Counted from the first letter of the stretch, positions 40,457 to 50,515 are shown. The stretch: 64,000 nucleotides of DNA from Thalassospira alkalitolerans (GCF_002115745.1 NZ_JFKB01000002.1:186001-250000), one strand, 5' to 3'. Program-made: numbers and translations. Notes: generated by a model from the letters alone, not told the origin.

Positions 40457-40631
40457 TCGCAATACGATCTTTCAGGCGAGCCAGTACGTTTTCAATATCT
40501 AGTAAACCAGCAGAATAGCGCTGCAAATCAGCGAGGGTGGTGGGGTCAACTTTCAGCCCTTCCAGACTCTGACTTGCCACGGCGTTGGCTACGTGACGTT
40601 GCCGGTCAAAAAGTTGCTCTTTAGTTGTCAT
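40443..40631 (-). CDS. VbhA-like antitoxin for the Fic toxin
   Basis: A 62-residue helical protein. 'NAVASQSLEGLKVD' contains the inhibitory (S/T)xxxE(G/N) motif (Ser, then Glu-Gly), nearly identical in layout to VbhA of Bartonella; the glutamate pairs with the toxin's second catalytic arginine and blocks ATP binding. The start is ATG 40631 with AAGGTG upstream. The toxin gene overlaps its end, so synthesis of the pair is coupled and antitoxin is made first. Confidence 0.88.
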   Translation of the reverse strand: MTTKEQLFDRQRHVANAVASQSLEGLKVDPTTLADLQRYSAGLLDIENVLARLKDRIASGKV

Positions 40632-40697
40632 TCCAGAACACCTTAAGGTTAACTTTGGATGAGGCAATTATAGCTGAAATCATCACATGTGAACAGC

Positions 40698-40721
40698 AAT
40701 AGGTCCTGACCTTAATCAATG
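40698..40721. repeat. GGTCCTGACC tag, degenerate copy
   Basis: AATAGGTCCTGACCTTAATCAATG lies between the Fic module and ftsW. It shares the GGTCCTGACC core with the termini of 54458-54726 and with 53680-53695, and marks the border of the accessory block. Confidence 0.45.
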
Positions 40722-40771
40722 CCTTAAGGGGCGGTCAGAATCCGCGATGTTCGTGGCGCTTGAGCGCCGTT

Positions 40772-41920
40772 CTATTCGCCCGGACGTTTTCGGGTTAACG
40801 CCAATACAAAGCCCATGCCAATCGCGATGCCGATGGTGGCCGAACCGCCGTAAGAAATGAATGGCAGGGTCATGCCCTTTGGCGGGACCAGTTGCAGGGT
40901 GGAGGCCATATTGATCACCGCTTGCAAACCAAATTGCACCAGAATGCCGGTAACGGCCAAAACGACAAACAGATTGCGTTCACCCATCAAACGCGACAGG
41001 CCGCGCATGATGACAAAGCAAAACACCCCGACGACCAGCACACAGAACAGCAGGCCGAATTCTTCGCCCGCGACGGCAAAGATAAAATCGGAATGGGCAT
41101 CGGGCAGGAAGTTTTTGACCGATCCTTCGCCGGGGCCTTTGCCCATCAGGCCGCCATTCATAAAGGCCTCCATCGAGCGGTCGATCTGATAGTTATCGCC
41201 CGAGGCCGGATCAAGGAAGCGATCCACACGTGATTGCACATGCGGCAGGATCAGATAGGCACCAACCGCCAAGCCGACCACCCCCATGCCAAGGCCAAAC
41301 ACCAAAACCATTGGCAGGCCGGCCAGGAAAATCTGGGTGGACCAGATGGCGGTAATCACCACGGTCTGGCCAAAGTCCGGCTGGATCATCAACAGGATGA
41401 TACAGGTCGCCAGCAACAGGCAGGAAACGATATAGCCGGGGAAATTCGGGTTCAGCCGGCCTTCGGAAAACATCCATGCGACGACGACGGCAAAGGATGG
41501 TTTGAGGAATTCGGATGGTTGGATGGTTAGCCCGGCCAAGTGAATCCAGCGCACCGCGCCCTTGATTTCCGATCCGACAACCGGCGTGATGATCAAAAGA
41601 CCGATCACGCCAAGGAACATGACAGAGGCCAAGCGCCGCACCCATTTGATCGGCAGCAAGGATATGCCAAAGGCGCAGAGGGTCGCCAAACCCAGAAAGA
41701 CAAACTGACGCCGGACGAAATGGAAGCTATCGACATTGATGCGGTCCGCGACCGGCGGGCTTGCCGACATGACCAAAAGCGCACCGATGGCCATCAACAA
41801 GATGACAGCGGCCAGCATCCAGCGATCAATCGTCCACCACCAGATACCCAGCACCGATGTATCGGCGCGGGAAAAGGCGATGTTGTCGCCGTTATTGTTT
41901 TTGCCAAACAGGGGCTTCAT
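40772..41920 (-). CDS. ftsW: Lipid II polymerase / division SEDS protein FtsW
   Basis: A 382-residue SEDS glycosyltransferase with about ten membrane segments. 'GAVRWIHLAGLTIQPSEFLK' (with the conserved RW...QPSE), the large periplasmic loop with the catalytic Asp ('RVDRFLDPASGDNYQIDRSM') and LPFISYGGSATIG near the C-terminus identify it. It polymerises septal glycan with FtsI. Its ATG overlaps the murD stop. In the usual dcw order murG would follow; here the Fic/GNAT/nuclease block intervenes. Confidence 0.96.
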   Translation of the reverse strand: MKPLFGKNNNGDNIAFSRADTSVLGIWWWTIDRWMLAAVILLMAIGALLVMSASPPVADRINVDSFHFVRRQFVFLGLATLCAFGISLLPIKWVRRLASVMFLGVIGLLIITPVVGSEIKGAVRWIHLAGLTIQPSEFLKPSFAVVVAWMFSEGRLNPNFPGYIVSCLLLATCIILLMIQPDFGQTVVITAIWSTQIFLAGLPMVLVFGLGMGVVGLAVGAYLILPHVQSRVDRFLDPASGDNYQIDRSMEAFMNGGLMGKGPGEGSVKNFLPDAHSDFIFAVAGEEFGLLFCVLVVGVFCFVIMRGLSRLMGERNLFVVLAVTGILVQFGLQAVINMASTLQLVPPKGMTLPFISYGGSATIGIAIGMGFVLALTRKRPGE

Positions 41921-43311
41921 GCGGGTTCCTGCGCGGCTTTTGCAAGCTGGGTGTAAAGATCGCGGAAGGCATCGCCGCGGGCTTCGAAACTTTTAAACTG
42001 ATCAAATGACGCGCAGGCCGGTGATAGCAAGATAACCGGGTTATCAAGCCCGGCGGATTTGGCATCGGCAAAGGCGGCCTTGGTCGCAAGATCAAGGGTT
42101 TCGCATTTCTGCCAGGGCAGGTCATCACCAAGGCTATCGGCAAAGGCATCGGCCGCTGCGCCGATCAGATAGGCCTTTTTGATTTGCGGATAAAAGACGT
42201 CCAGCCCGGCAATCCCGCCTTCTTTGGGTTTGCCGCCCAAAATCCAGTAAATATCGCGATAGGCCGACAGGGCCTTGGCCGTGGCCTCGGCATTGGTGGC
42301 TTTGCTGTCATTGACGAAGGTGACGCCATTAACATCGCCAAGGCGTTCCTGACGATGGGCAAGGCCGGGGAACGTCATGATACCGTCGATGATGCGGGTG
42401 GCATCAACACCGCGTGCGCGGCACAGGGCATAGGCAAAGGCGATGTTTTGCCAGTTATGAATGCCGGGCATATGAGAAACGGTGACTAAATCCATGATGC
42501 GGGTTTGCGCGCCGGAAAGATCATCAATCAACCAGCCATTATCAACATAGATACCGTGCGGGGCCGGTTTATGGACCGAAACTTCGATCACGCGGCGACC
42601 GCCTTCGCGCGCCAGTTCTTCGGCCATGCGGGCACAGATATCATCATCAACCGATATGATCGCCCATTTCGGGCCCTTGTTGCGCGCAAAGATCAGGCGT
42701 TTGGCGCCGATATAACCATCCATGCCGCCGTGACGATCCAGATGATCGGGCGTGATGTTTAAAAGGGCCGAGGCATCAAAACTGGCATCGCGCAGCAATT
42801 CCAACTGATAAGACGACAGTTCCAGAACAAGGCAATCATCGACCGTGGCCGGATCAAACCCCAATGCCGGATAGCCCAGATTGCCGCCCGCCTGGGTTTT
42901 GATGCCCGCACGGTCAAGGATATGGGCAGTCAGGGCCGTGGTGGTTGATTTGCCATTGGTGCCGGTGATGGCAAGGCTTGGCACATCGGGCAAGGCCGTA
43001 CAGAGCAATTCAACATCGCAAATGATCGGTGTGCCAGCACGCCGGGCCTTTTCAGCCGCGGGATGCGGGGTTGGAAAGGTGGACGGGATGCCGGGGCTTA
43101 TAACCAGCATATCGGGTTCGGACCAGTCACATTGCGCCAGATTGATCGGGGCAAGGCCAAGCGGTTCAAGCAGGCCGCGGCCATCGGGATTATCATCCCA
43201 GGCCCAGACAATCGCACCGGCATTGATCAGGGCCTTTACACTGGCCAGTCCGGATTTCCCCAGACCGAGAACCGCAATGGTTTTACCGCGCAAATGAGAC
43301 AGGTCGATCAA
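41917..43311 (-). CDS. murD: UDP-MurNAc-L-Ala--D-glutamate ligase MurD
   Basis: A 464-residue Mur ligase adding D-Glu. It has a GLGKSGLASVKAL N-terminal nucleotide-like motif, the ATP loop TGTNGKSTTTALT, the 'NITPDHLDRHGGMDGYIGAK' central motif and a C-terminal domain with VNDSKATNAEAT. Translation starts at TTG 43311 with AAGGACA upstream; no other start fits. Twelve bases separate it from mraY, and four are shared with ftsW. Confidence 0.97.
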   Translation of the reverse strand: MIDLSHLRGKTIAVLGLGKSGLASVKALINAGAIVWAWDDNPDGRGLLEPLGLAPINLAQCDWSEPDMLVISPGIPSTFPTPHPAAEKARRAGTPIICDVELLCTALPDVPSLAITGTNGKSTTTALTAHILDRAGIKTQAGGNLGYPALGFDPATVDDCLVLELSSYQLELLRDASFDASALLNITPDHLDRHGGMDGYIGAKRLIFARNKGPKWAIISVDDDICARMAEELAREGGRRVIEVSVHKPAPHGIYVDNGWLIDDLSGAQTRIMDLVTVSHMPGIHNWQNIAFAYALCRARGVDATRIIDGIMTFPGLAHRQERLGDVNGVTFVNDSKATNAEATAKALSAYRDIYWILGGKPKEGGIAGLDVFYPQIKKAYLIGAAADAFADSLGDDLPWQKCETLDLATKAAFADAKSAGLDNPVILLSPACASFDQFKSFEARGDAFRDLYTQLAKAAQEPA

Positions 43312-43323
43312 TGCCCGATGTCC

Positions 43324-44412
43324 TTAACGAAGTTTAAGAGTTGCCAGCCCGACAAGGGCCAGAATGACTGCAATGATCCAGAACCGGATAACAATGGTGG
43401 CTTCTTGCCAGCCCTTTTTTTCGTAATGGTGATGCAGCGGCGCCATGCGAAAAACCCGCTTGCCGGTCATTTTAAAGGATGCAACCTGAATGATCACCGA
43501 CAGGGTTTCCAAAACAAACAGCCCGCCGATAATCGCCAGAACCAATTCATGTTTGGTAACGACCGAAACAGCCCCCAGCGCACCGCCCAAGGCAAGCGAC
43601 CCGGTATCGCCCATAAACACCATGGCAGGCGGGGCGTTGTACCACAGGAAGCCCAGACCCGCCCCGACCAGCGCGCCAAGGAAGATGGTCAATTCACCCG
43701 ATCCGGCGACATAGTGGACTTGCAGATATTCGGCAAACTGGATGTTACCGATCAGATAGGCAATCAGCGCAAAGCTTGCGGCGGCAATCATCACCGGCAC
43801 GATGGCCAAGCCATCCAGCCCGTCGGTCAAATTGACCGAATTGGACGCACCGACCATGACAAACATCGCAAACGGAATAAAGAACCAGCCAAGATCCAGC
43901 AGGTAGTTTTTAAAGAACGGAAAGGCCAGCGTTGTTGCCAGCGGATCGGCGGTATTGGTTGAAATCCACCATGCGGCGGCGGCGGCGATTGAAAACTGAC
44001 CCAGCAGTTTGATCTTGCCCGGCAGGCCCTTGGTGTTTTTCTTGGATACTTTCAGGAAGTCATCGAGGAAACCCAAAAAGCCATAACCGATGGTGACCAG
44101 CAAAACCGCCCAGACATAGGCATTGGACAAATCGGCCCATAAAAGCGTTGCGATGGAGGTTGATAATAACAACAAAAGGCCGCCCATGGTTGGCGTGCCT
44201 TTTTTGGTCAAAAGGTGGCTTTCGGGGCCGTCTTCGCGGATTGGCTGGCCTTCGCTTTGTTTTGAGCGCAGCCAGTTGATCAGCGATGGGCCGAGCACAA
44301 AGGCCAGAATAAGCGATGTTATAATCGCCCCGCCGGTCCGAAACGTGATGTAACGAAACAGATTAAAAATTGGAAACTGATCGGCCAGCGGATAAAGCAG
44401 ATTATAGAGCAT
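43324..44412 (-). CDS. mraY: Phospho-MurNAc-pentapeptide translocase MraY
   Basis: A 362-residue integral membrane enzyme making lipid I on undecaprenyl phosphate. Ten membrane segments; catalytic features include '[19 protein letters not shown]', '[16 protein letters not shown]' and the [15 protein letters not shown] loop. ATG start, 24 bp after murF. Confidence 0.98.
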   Translation of the reverse strand: MLYNLLYPLADQFPIFNLFRYITFRTGGAIITSLILAFVLGPSLINWLRSKQSEGQPIREDGPESHLLTKKGTPTMGGLLLLLSTSIATLLWADLSNAYVWAVLLVTIGYGFLGFLDDFLKVSKKNTKGLPGKIKLLGQFSIAAAAAWWISTNTADPLATTLAFPFFKNYLLDLGWFFIPFAMFVMVGASNSVNLTDGLDGLAIVPVMIAAASFALIAYLIGNIQFAEYLQVHYVAGSGELTIFLGALVGAGLGFLWYNAPPAMVFMGDTGSLALGGALGAVSVVTKHELVLAIIGGLFVLETLSVIIQVASFKMTGKRVFRMAPLHHHYEKKGWQEATIVIRFWIIAVILALVGLATLKLR

Positions 44413-44436
44413 CGCCCCAAGGGTTCCTTCCGGGTC

Positions 44437-45870
44437 TTAATTTTTTGATGTCGCGGGTGCGGATGCGACATCACCCGATGATTTTAAGGCCAAGACAATT
44501 TTAGAAACGTAAATGCCGAGCGATCCTTTGATTAAAACCACGTCACCGGCCTGTATTGCCGATGAAATCGGGGCAATCGCGTCTTCGGCGGTCTCGAAAT
44601 GACCGGCATGGAGGTCGCCGGGCAGGGTATCTTTTAACGCGGCCATCAATGGCCCGACGGTGTAAACCCGTTCAATGCCCAGGGCGGTTAACGGGTGATG
44701 CAGATCGGCGTGCAGTTTGACCGCGTCATCGCCGAGTTCGCGCATATCGCCCAGAACCGCGATCTTGCGACCCGCCCCATCGGGTTTGCTTTGCGATAAG
44801 ACACTAAGGCCCGCCATCATCGAGGTCGGATTGGCGTTATAGGCATCATCGATCAGGGTGTAGGTGCCATCGCCCGACGGAACCGGAAGAATGTGGGTTT
44901 CACCGCGTCCGGCAGGCGGGGTGAAATCGGCCAGATCCTGTGCTGCGCGGAGCACATCACCACCGATCGCATCAACACAGGCCAGAACCGCCAGCGAATT
45001 CAGCACCCAATGTTCACCCGGACAGCCGATGAAATATTCAATATCACGACCCCCGACACGAGCGCGCACCGCAGAGCCATTGGCGACAATATTGGCTTCG
45101 AATAAACGGTAATCAGCCATGGCATCGGTGCCAAAGCATTTGATGTTTTTAATGCCGAGTTCCTTGGCACGGCGCGCCAATGCAAAGTAATGCAGGTTGT
45201 CGCGGTTTAAGATCACAGTGCCATCGGGATCAACGCCATCGAAAATTTCGGATTTGGCGGTGGCGATTTCGGCTTCGTCTTTGAAAAATTCGGTATGGGC
45301 ACCGACCACATTGGTAATCAGCGCAACCGACGGGCGGACCATTTTGACCAGCGGACTGATTTCACCGGGATGGTTCATGCCGATCTCGAACACACCGTAT
45401 TGCGCGCTGGGCGCCAAGGTGGCGAGGCTCATGGGCACACCCCAGTGATTGTTGAAGCTTGCCGGGCTGGCGTGGGTTTCGCCCTGTTCGTTCAGAACGT
45501 ATTTCAACGCTTCCTTGGTGCCGGTTTTGCCAACACTGCCGGTGATCGCGATGATTTTGGCATTGCTGCGTTCGCGCCCGGCAAGGCCAAGACGGACCAT
45601 GGCATCAAGCGTATCTTCCACGACCAAGGACGGCGCGCCATCGCTCAGCGATTTCGGATCGGACACCATTGCGGCGGCACAGCCAGACTCAAGTGCGGTC
45701 TGGGCGAATTTATGACCATCGAAATTCGGGCCCTTAAGCGCGATGAACAGATCGCCTTTGGTGGCCTTGCGGCTGTCAATCGACACGCCCGACGCCTGCC
45801 AATTACCGGTAGCCTTGCCGCCGGTGGCTTTTTCGGCGTCTTTTGCCGTCCATAAAACAGCCTTGGTCAT
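44437..45870 (-). CDS. murF: UDP-MurNAc-tripeptide--D-Ala-D-Ala ligase MurF
   Basis: A 477-residue Mur ligase attaching D-Ala-D-Ala to the tripeptide. The ATP loop is ITGSVGKTGTKEAL; 'FNNHWGVPMSLATL' and DDAYNANPTSM are family motifs. The start is put at ATG 45870 (MTKAVLWTAKDA), with GAAAG upstream; earlier starts at 45900 and 45903 would add 10-11 residues but lack ribosome sites. It lies between murE and mraY in the normal order. Confidence 0.96.
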   Translation of the reverse strand: MTKAVLWTAKDAEKATGGKATGNWQASGVSIDSRKATKGDLFIALKGPNFDGHKFAQTALESGCAAAMVSDPKSLSDGAPSLVVEDTLDAMVRLGLAGRERSNAKIIAITGSVGKTGTKEALKYVLNEQGETHASPASFNNHWGVPMSLATLAPSAQYGVFEIGMNHPGEISPLVKMVRPSVALITNVVGAHTEFFKDEAEIATAKSEIFDGVDPDGTVILNRDNLHYFALARRAKELGIKNIKCFGTDAMADYRLFEANIVANGSAVRARVGGRDIEYFIGCPGEHWVLNSLAVLACVDAIGGDVLRAAQDLADFTPPAGRGETHILPVPSGDGTYTLIDDAYNANPTSMMAGLSVLSQSKPDGAGRKIAVLGDMRELGDDAVKLHADLHHPLTALGIERVYTVGPLMAALKDTLPGDLHAGHFETAEDAIAPISSAIQAGDVVLIKGSLGIYVSKIVLALKSSGDVASAPATSKN

Positions 45871-45935
45871 TGCGTTGCTTTCTTTCGTATCCGCATCCAT
45901 CACGGTCTTTGGTGCCGTGATTGGTTTATGTTTAA

Positions 45936-47396
45936 TCAGTTGCCGCCCAAAAGGATGTTGCGTGCAATCGCGGCATCATCAAATGGCAGAACCGTATCGC
46001 CGATAATTTGGCCTCTTTCGTGGCCTTTTCCGGCAATAATAAGAATATCGTTACGTTGCAGGATGCCGATGCCGCGTTTGATTGCCTCGGCACGATCCCC
46101 GATTTCAACCGCCCCGTCGCAGGCCTTTTTGATCGCGGCACGGATTGTTGCCGGGTCTTCGCTGCGCGGATTGTCATCGGTGATGATGGCAATATCGGCA
46201 TTTTGATGCACGATGCGACCCATTTCCGGGCGTTTGCCGGTGTCACGGTCGCCACCCGCGCCAAAGACGCAAATGATGCGGCCTTTGCAATGCGGACGGA
46301 CGGCCTTGATCACGGTTTCAAGCGCATCGGGGGTATGGGCATAATCGACAAAGACCGGGCTGCCAAAGCTGGTTGAGCCAACCAGTTCCATACGGCCGCG
46401 CACACCTTCAAGTTTTTCAAGCGCGGCAACCGCATCATCAATATCGGCACCCGATGCGATGACAATGCCAAGGGCGGCCAGTGCGTTCATCACCTGAAAT
46501 TCGCCCATAAGCGGCAGGTGAACACCATATTCGCCCTTGTCGATGGCGAGTTTAAGCTTGGTGCCGGTCGCGGTTGGTTTGGCATCGATCAGTTTGATGT
46601 CATCGGCATCATGGCCATAGGACATAACCGTAACACCGCGCCCCTGACACATGGAGCGCAGGACTTTGAACTGCGGCACATCGGCATTCAAAACAGCGGT
46701 GCCGTTTTCAACCAAAAGATCGGAAAACAGGCGGGCCTTGGCGGCAAAGTATTTTTCGAAATTGCCGTGGTAATCAAGGTGATCGCGCGTGAGGTTGGTG
46801 AACGCCGCGACGGAAACCTTGACCCCGTCGAGACGATATTGGTCCAGCCCGTGCGAGCTTGCCTCCATCGCGACATGGGTGACGCCGATTTCAACCATTT
46901 CATTCAGGCTTTGATGCAGGGCAACCGGATCAGGGGTTGTCAGCGCGCCGGGGATTTTGGTCCCGGCGGCACGAATGCCCAGCGTTCCGATGGATCCTGA
47001 TGTATTGCCAAGCAGGGTCCAAAGTTGTTCGGTGAAAACGGCGGTGGAGGTTTTGCCGTTTGTCCCGGTAATGGCCGCGATATTGGCCGGTTGCTGCCCA
47101 TAAAAACGGGCGGCAAGCTGTGCGTAACGCAGGCGCGGGTTTTCCACCGGAATCAGGGGAACCGTTGCAGCGATTGGTTTGGGCGTGCCATCCTTCGCAA
47201 GGATAGCGGCGGCACCCAGACGGATCGCGTCTTCGATGTATTTTGATCCGTCGGTTTTCGCACCGGAAAGGGCGGCAAACAGATAGCCGTCCTTCACAGT
47301 ACGTGAGTCTGCTGTCAGGCCCGTAATATTCGGGTCCTGTCCGTCGGCATGTTTAAGTGCCGCTTGATCACCTGCCATGAGTTCAGAAAGACGCAA
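45936..47396 (-). CDS. murE: UDP-MurNAc-L-Ala-D-Glu--meso-DAP ligase MurE
   Basis: A 486-residue Mur ligase. ATP loop ITGTNGKTSTAVF, 'TNLTRDHLDYHGNFEKYF', and DNPRSEDP near the C-terminus, the motif that binds meso-diaminopimelate in DAP-specific enzymes, indicate the third residue added. The start is TTG 47396: GGGGGAG lies seven bases upstream, within the end of ftsI, and MRLSELM is a normal MurE N-terminus. It overlaps ftsI by 14 bases. Confidence 0.97.
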   Translation of the reverse strand: MRLSELMAGDQAALKHADGQDPNITGLTADSRTVKDGYLFAALSGAKTDGSKYIEDAIRLGAAAILAKDGTPKPIAATVPLIPVENPRLRYAQLAARFYGQQPANIAAITGTNGKTSTAVFTEQLWTLLGNTSGSIGTLGIRAAGTKIPGALTTPDPVALHQSLNEMVEIGVTHVAMEASSHGLDQYRLDGVKVSVAAFTNLTRDHLDYHGNFEKYFAAKARLFSDLLVENGTAVLNADVPQFKVLRSMCQGRGVTVMSYGHDADDIKLIDAKPTATGTKLKLAIDKGEYGVHLPLMGEFQVMNALAALGIVIASGADIDDAVAALEKLEGVRGRMELVGSTSFGSPVFVDYAHTPDALETVIKAVRPHCKGRIICVFGAGGDRDTGKRPEMGRIVHQNADIAIITDDNPRSEDPATIRAAIKKACDGAVEIGDRAEAIKRGIGILQRNDILIIAGKGHERGQIIGDTVLPFDDAAIARNILLGGN

Positions 47397-49101
47397 GCTT
47401 GCGCTCCCCCTTGCGAAGTTCGATCTGCAGCGCTTGCTCTATCTCCGGCGCCTTCGCATTCGCCGGTTCAATTCCCAAAATGGGCGCAATACGTGTCACA
47501 ACCTTGCCAACAGCCGGGGCGGACACCCAACCAGCCGTGGCAAATCCATACGTTTCTTTTGTTCCTTTGGGCTCGTCCAACGTCACCAGAACCACATATT
47601 TCGGGTCCTGCATCGGGAAGGCGGCGACAAAGGTAGACATGCGGGCGTTCTTTACGTAGCGCCCGTTCACGAGTTTTTCCGAAGTGCCGGTTTTGCCACC
47701 AAGATAGTAGCCCGGTACTTCGGCCTTCTTGCCCGACCCATCGGTTACGACAAGACGCATCAAGCGCCTGATCTTGTCCGATGTTTGTCGGGAAATAATC
47801 CGTTCACCTGCTGGTGCGCCGTCCTGTTTCAGGATCGTTGATGGACGCAAAATGCCGCCGTTTGCCAGAGCGGAAATGCCGCTGACGACCTGAAGCGGTG
47901 TCACGGCAATGCCATGGCCAAACGAAATGGTCATGGTGTTCACTTCGCGCCATGGTTTGGGCACAAGCGGGGAACCAACTTCGGGGAGCTCGATTTTTGG
48001 TGTATCGAGAAGTCCGAATTTCTTAAGGAATTTTTGCTGAACATCGGTCCCGAAGGTTAGCGCCATCCGGGCCGAGCCGATATTCGAGCTGTATTTGATG
48101 ATTTCAGCCACCGACAGCCAGCGGTTTTCACCGCGATAGTCATTGATCGCGAAACGGCCAACCCGGATCGGCTGGGACGCATCAAACATGCTGTCGAGGT
48201 GGGCGATGCCGGTTTCAAGCGCAATCGCGGTGTTAAACAGTTTAAACACCGAGCCCATTTCATAAACGCCAAGCGTCGCACGGTTAAAGCGCGCATCGGA
48301 CGGGGCCTGACCGGGGCGGTGCGGATCAAAATCGGGCAGCGACATCATGGCCAGCACTTCGCCGGTGTAGATATCCATGACCATGCCCGCCGCACCGATT
48401 GCGTCATAGGTCTTCATCGCGCTTTCGACTTCTTCTTCAAGCGCGTATTGCACACGGGTATCGACCGATAACTGAAGCGGGCCGTTATTGATGCGCAATT
48501 CATTGTCGAATTTGCGTTCGACGCCGGCAATGCCGTTATTGTCGATATCGGTAAAGCCAAGCACATGGGCAAACAGACGGCCATGCGGATAGACGCGGCG
48601 TTCTTCGCGCTGGAAATTCAGGCCGGGAATGCCAAGCGAGTTAACCGCATATTGTTTTTCCGGGGTCAGGTTGCGGCGCAGCCAGACAAATGCCTTTTGC
48701 GAGCTGAGATGGCGGATCAGGGTATCGCGATCCAGATCGGGCAGGGCGGTTAGCAACAGATCAGCTGAACCGACCGGATCCTTGATCACGCGCGCATCGG
48801 CATAAAGCGAATTGGTCGGAAGATCGGTTGCCAGCAACAGACCATTGCGATCGACAATATTGGCGCGTTCGGTTTTAAGTTCGCGGGTGTCAGACCCCGA
48901 TGCCATTTCAGGTTCATTGCCTTGGCGCAGTACAGTGGCATCGACCAGACCGGCCGTGATCCAGATAAAGCCAACGGCAAACATCGCACCGGTAATGATG
49001 ATGCGGTTGCGTGCGGTTTCAATCGCATGGCGTTCGCGCTGATCCGGGCTTAGTTCCGGGCGGTCACCGCGCAGCCAGTATGAGAAACGGTAAATGCTCA
49101 T
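47383..49101 (-). CDS. ftsI: Septal peptidoglycan transpeptidase FtsI (PBP3)
   Basis: A 572-residue class B penicillin-binding protein. One membrane segment near residue 35-55, a pedestal domain, and the transpeptidase domain with SxxK in EMGSVFKLF, SxN in 'KYSSNIGSARMAL' and KTG(T/S) in GGKTGTSEKL. It crosslinks septal peptidoglycan with FtsW. ATG overlaps the ftsL stop (ATGA), and its 3' end overlaps murE. Confidence 0.97.
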   Translation of the reverse strand: MSIYRFSYWLRGDRPELSPDQRERHAIETARNRIIITGAMFAVGFIWITAGLVDATVLRQGNEPEMASGSDTRELKTERANIVDRNGLLLATDLPTNSLYADARVIKDPVGSADLLLTALPDLDRDTLIRHLSSQKAFVWLRRNLTPEKQYAVNSLGIPGLNFQREERRVYPHGRLFAHVLGFTDIDNNGIAGVERKFDNELRINNGPLQLSVDTRVQYALEEEVESAMKTYDAIGAAGMVMDIYTGEVLAMMSLPDFDPHRPGQAPSDARFNRATLGVYEMGSVFKLFNTAIALETGIAHLDSMFDASQPIRVGRFAINDYRGENRWLSVAEIIKYSSNIGSARMALTFGTDVQQKFLKKFGLLDTPKIELPEVGSPLVPKPWREVNTMTISFGHGIAVTPLQVVSGISALANGGILRPSTILKQDGAPAGERIISRQTSDKIRRLMRLVVTDGSGKKAEVPGYYLGGKTGTSEKLVNGRYVKNARMSTFVAAFPMQDPKYVVLVTLDEPKGTKETYGFATAGWVSAPAVGKVVTRIAPILGIEPANAKAPEIEQALQIELRKGERKLASF

Positions 49102-49532
49102 TGCCCGTCCCCCTGTGAAAGGCTGGAAAGGGACGGCGAATTAATGATCATGGCTTCGGCGGCTTCGTCGGCGGCCAAGTCACCCGGACGGGGGCGCGGC
49201 ACGGGCAGAAAGGCGACGGCTTCACCGAATTTATCCAGACGATACTGATGCAGGTCGGCATCTTCGGACAGGTCGTCGATGCTGGCCATCTGAATCGTGG
49301 CGATCTGATCAAGTTTCAGATAGGTTTTTGCCAGTGTTTCAATCCGCTGTGGATTGTTCAGGTAGCTCCATTCCGCGTCCAGAACATGGATGCTTTCCTG
49401 TTCGGTCAGGATTTCCGACTGAATGGCAGCATATTGTTTTTCAAGGCGTTCGACTTCGTGGGAAACCCAATAGGTGCCTGCCCCGATAACGATGGTCAAA
49501 AACAGCCCGATAAAGGTCATCGCACGGGTCAT
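49098..49532 (-). CDS. ftsL: Cell division protein FtsL
   Basis: A 144-residue bitopic protein: short N-terminus, one membrane segment ('MTFIGLFLTIVIGAGTYWVS'), then a periplasmic coiled coil ('EVERLEKQYAAIQSEILTEQ'). It carries a Pro/Arg-rich tail. Forms the FtsQLB complex. Identified by the position between rsmH and ftsI and by topology, as FtsL sequences are poorly conserved. It shares four bases with each neighbour. Confidence 0.92.
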   Translation of the reverse strand: MTRAMTFIGLFLTIVIGAGTYWVSHEVERLEKQYAAIQSEILTEQESIHVLDAEWSYLNNPQRIETLAKTYLKLDQIATIQMASIDDLSEDADLHQYRLDKFGEAVAFLPVPRPRPGDLAADEAAEAMIINSPSLSSLSQGDGQ

Positions 49533-50515
49533 TTTTGGGCCCCTTGCGGTGTTGCAGGCTGTTCATTGCGGGCAACGGCCCGCAGTTTGGCCGAACGCGC
49601 CCGCGGATTGGCGCGCAATTCGTCTTTTTGCGCGGTCACGGCCTTGCGGGTCAGGATGGTGAAGGTCGGAATGGTGATTTCGGGCTCACCCGGCAGGCGG
49701 CGCGACATTTTCGATGGATCGCCGGAGCGTTCCTTCATGAAGGTTTTGACACTGCGATCTTCAAGCGAGTGGAAGGTCACAACCACCAGACGTCCGCCCG
49801 GCTTTAAAAGGCGTTCAGCAGCCTGCATGGCGCGTTCAAGTTCGCCGAGTTCGTCATTGACGTAAATGCGCAGCCCCTGAAAGGTGCGGGTCGCCGGATC
49901 AATGCCATCCTTGGATTTGCGGACGACGGCGCGCACCGCACGGGCGAGCTGCAGGGTGGTTTCAAACGGGGTTTCAGCGCGCATTTCGATGATTTTATGC
50001 GCGACCTTGCGCGATGCGCGTTCTTCGCCATAGCGATAGATGACATTGGCGATGTCTTCTTCGTCGGCGGTATTGATGAAATCAGCCGCCGATGGGCCCG
50101 ACATCGACATGCGCATGTCAAGCGGGCCGTCGGCGCGGAAGGAAAAGCCGCGATCCGCCTGATCAAGCTGCATGGATGACACGCCGATATCAAGAACGAT
50201 GCCGTCAACCTGTTGCACGCCAGCCGCCGGGATCAGCGACCCCATGTTGCCAAAGCATCCTTCGACCATGTGGAAACGATTGTCGTAATCGGCTTCCATG
50301 GCTTTGCCGGTGGCAACGGCGGTCGGATCGCGGTCAATCGCATAAAGTTCGCAGGGCGCATGATCGAGAATGGCACGGGAATAACCGCCCGCGCCAAATG
50401 TTCCGTCAACCATGATCTCGCCTGCTTTTGGGGACAGGGCTTCGAGAACTTCGCGCAACAGCACCGGTTTATGCGGGCTGTTGTCTGTGGCGAAACGGAT
50501 GTCGGTGTCGGTCAT
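49529..50515 (-). CDS. rsmH: 16S rRNA (cytosine-1402-N4) methyltransferase RsmH
   Basis: A 328-residue SAM-dependent enzyme, formerly MraW. 'HKPVLLREVLEALSPKAGEI', MVDGTFGAGGYSRAIL (the SAM-binding glycine loop), 'LDIGVSSMQLDQADRGFSFR' and 'VVTFHSLEDRSVKTFMKE' are all diagnostic. It methylates the decoding site of 16S rRNA. ATG overlaps the mraZ stop by four bases. Confidence 0.98.
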   Translation of the reverse strand: MTDTDIRFATDNSPHKPVLLREVLEALSPKAGEIMVDGTFGAGGYSRAILDHAPCELYAIDRDPTAVATGKAMEADYDNRFHMVEGCFGNMGSLIPAAGVQQVDGIVLDIGVSSMQLDQADRGFSFRADGPLDMRMSMSGPSAADFINTADEEDIANVIYRYGEERASRKVAHKIIEMRAETPFETTLQLARAVRAVVRKSKDGIDPATRTFQGLRIYVNDELGELERAMQAAERLLKPGGRLVVVTFHSLEDRSVKTFMKERSGDPSKMSRRLPGEPEITIPTFTILTRKAVTAQKDELRANPRARSAKLRAVARNEQPATPQGAQK

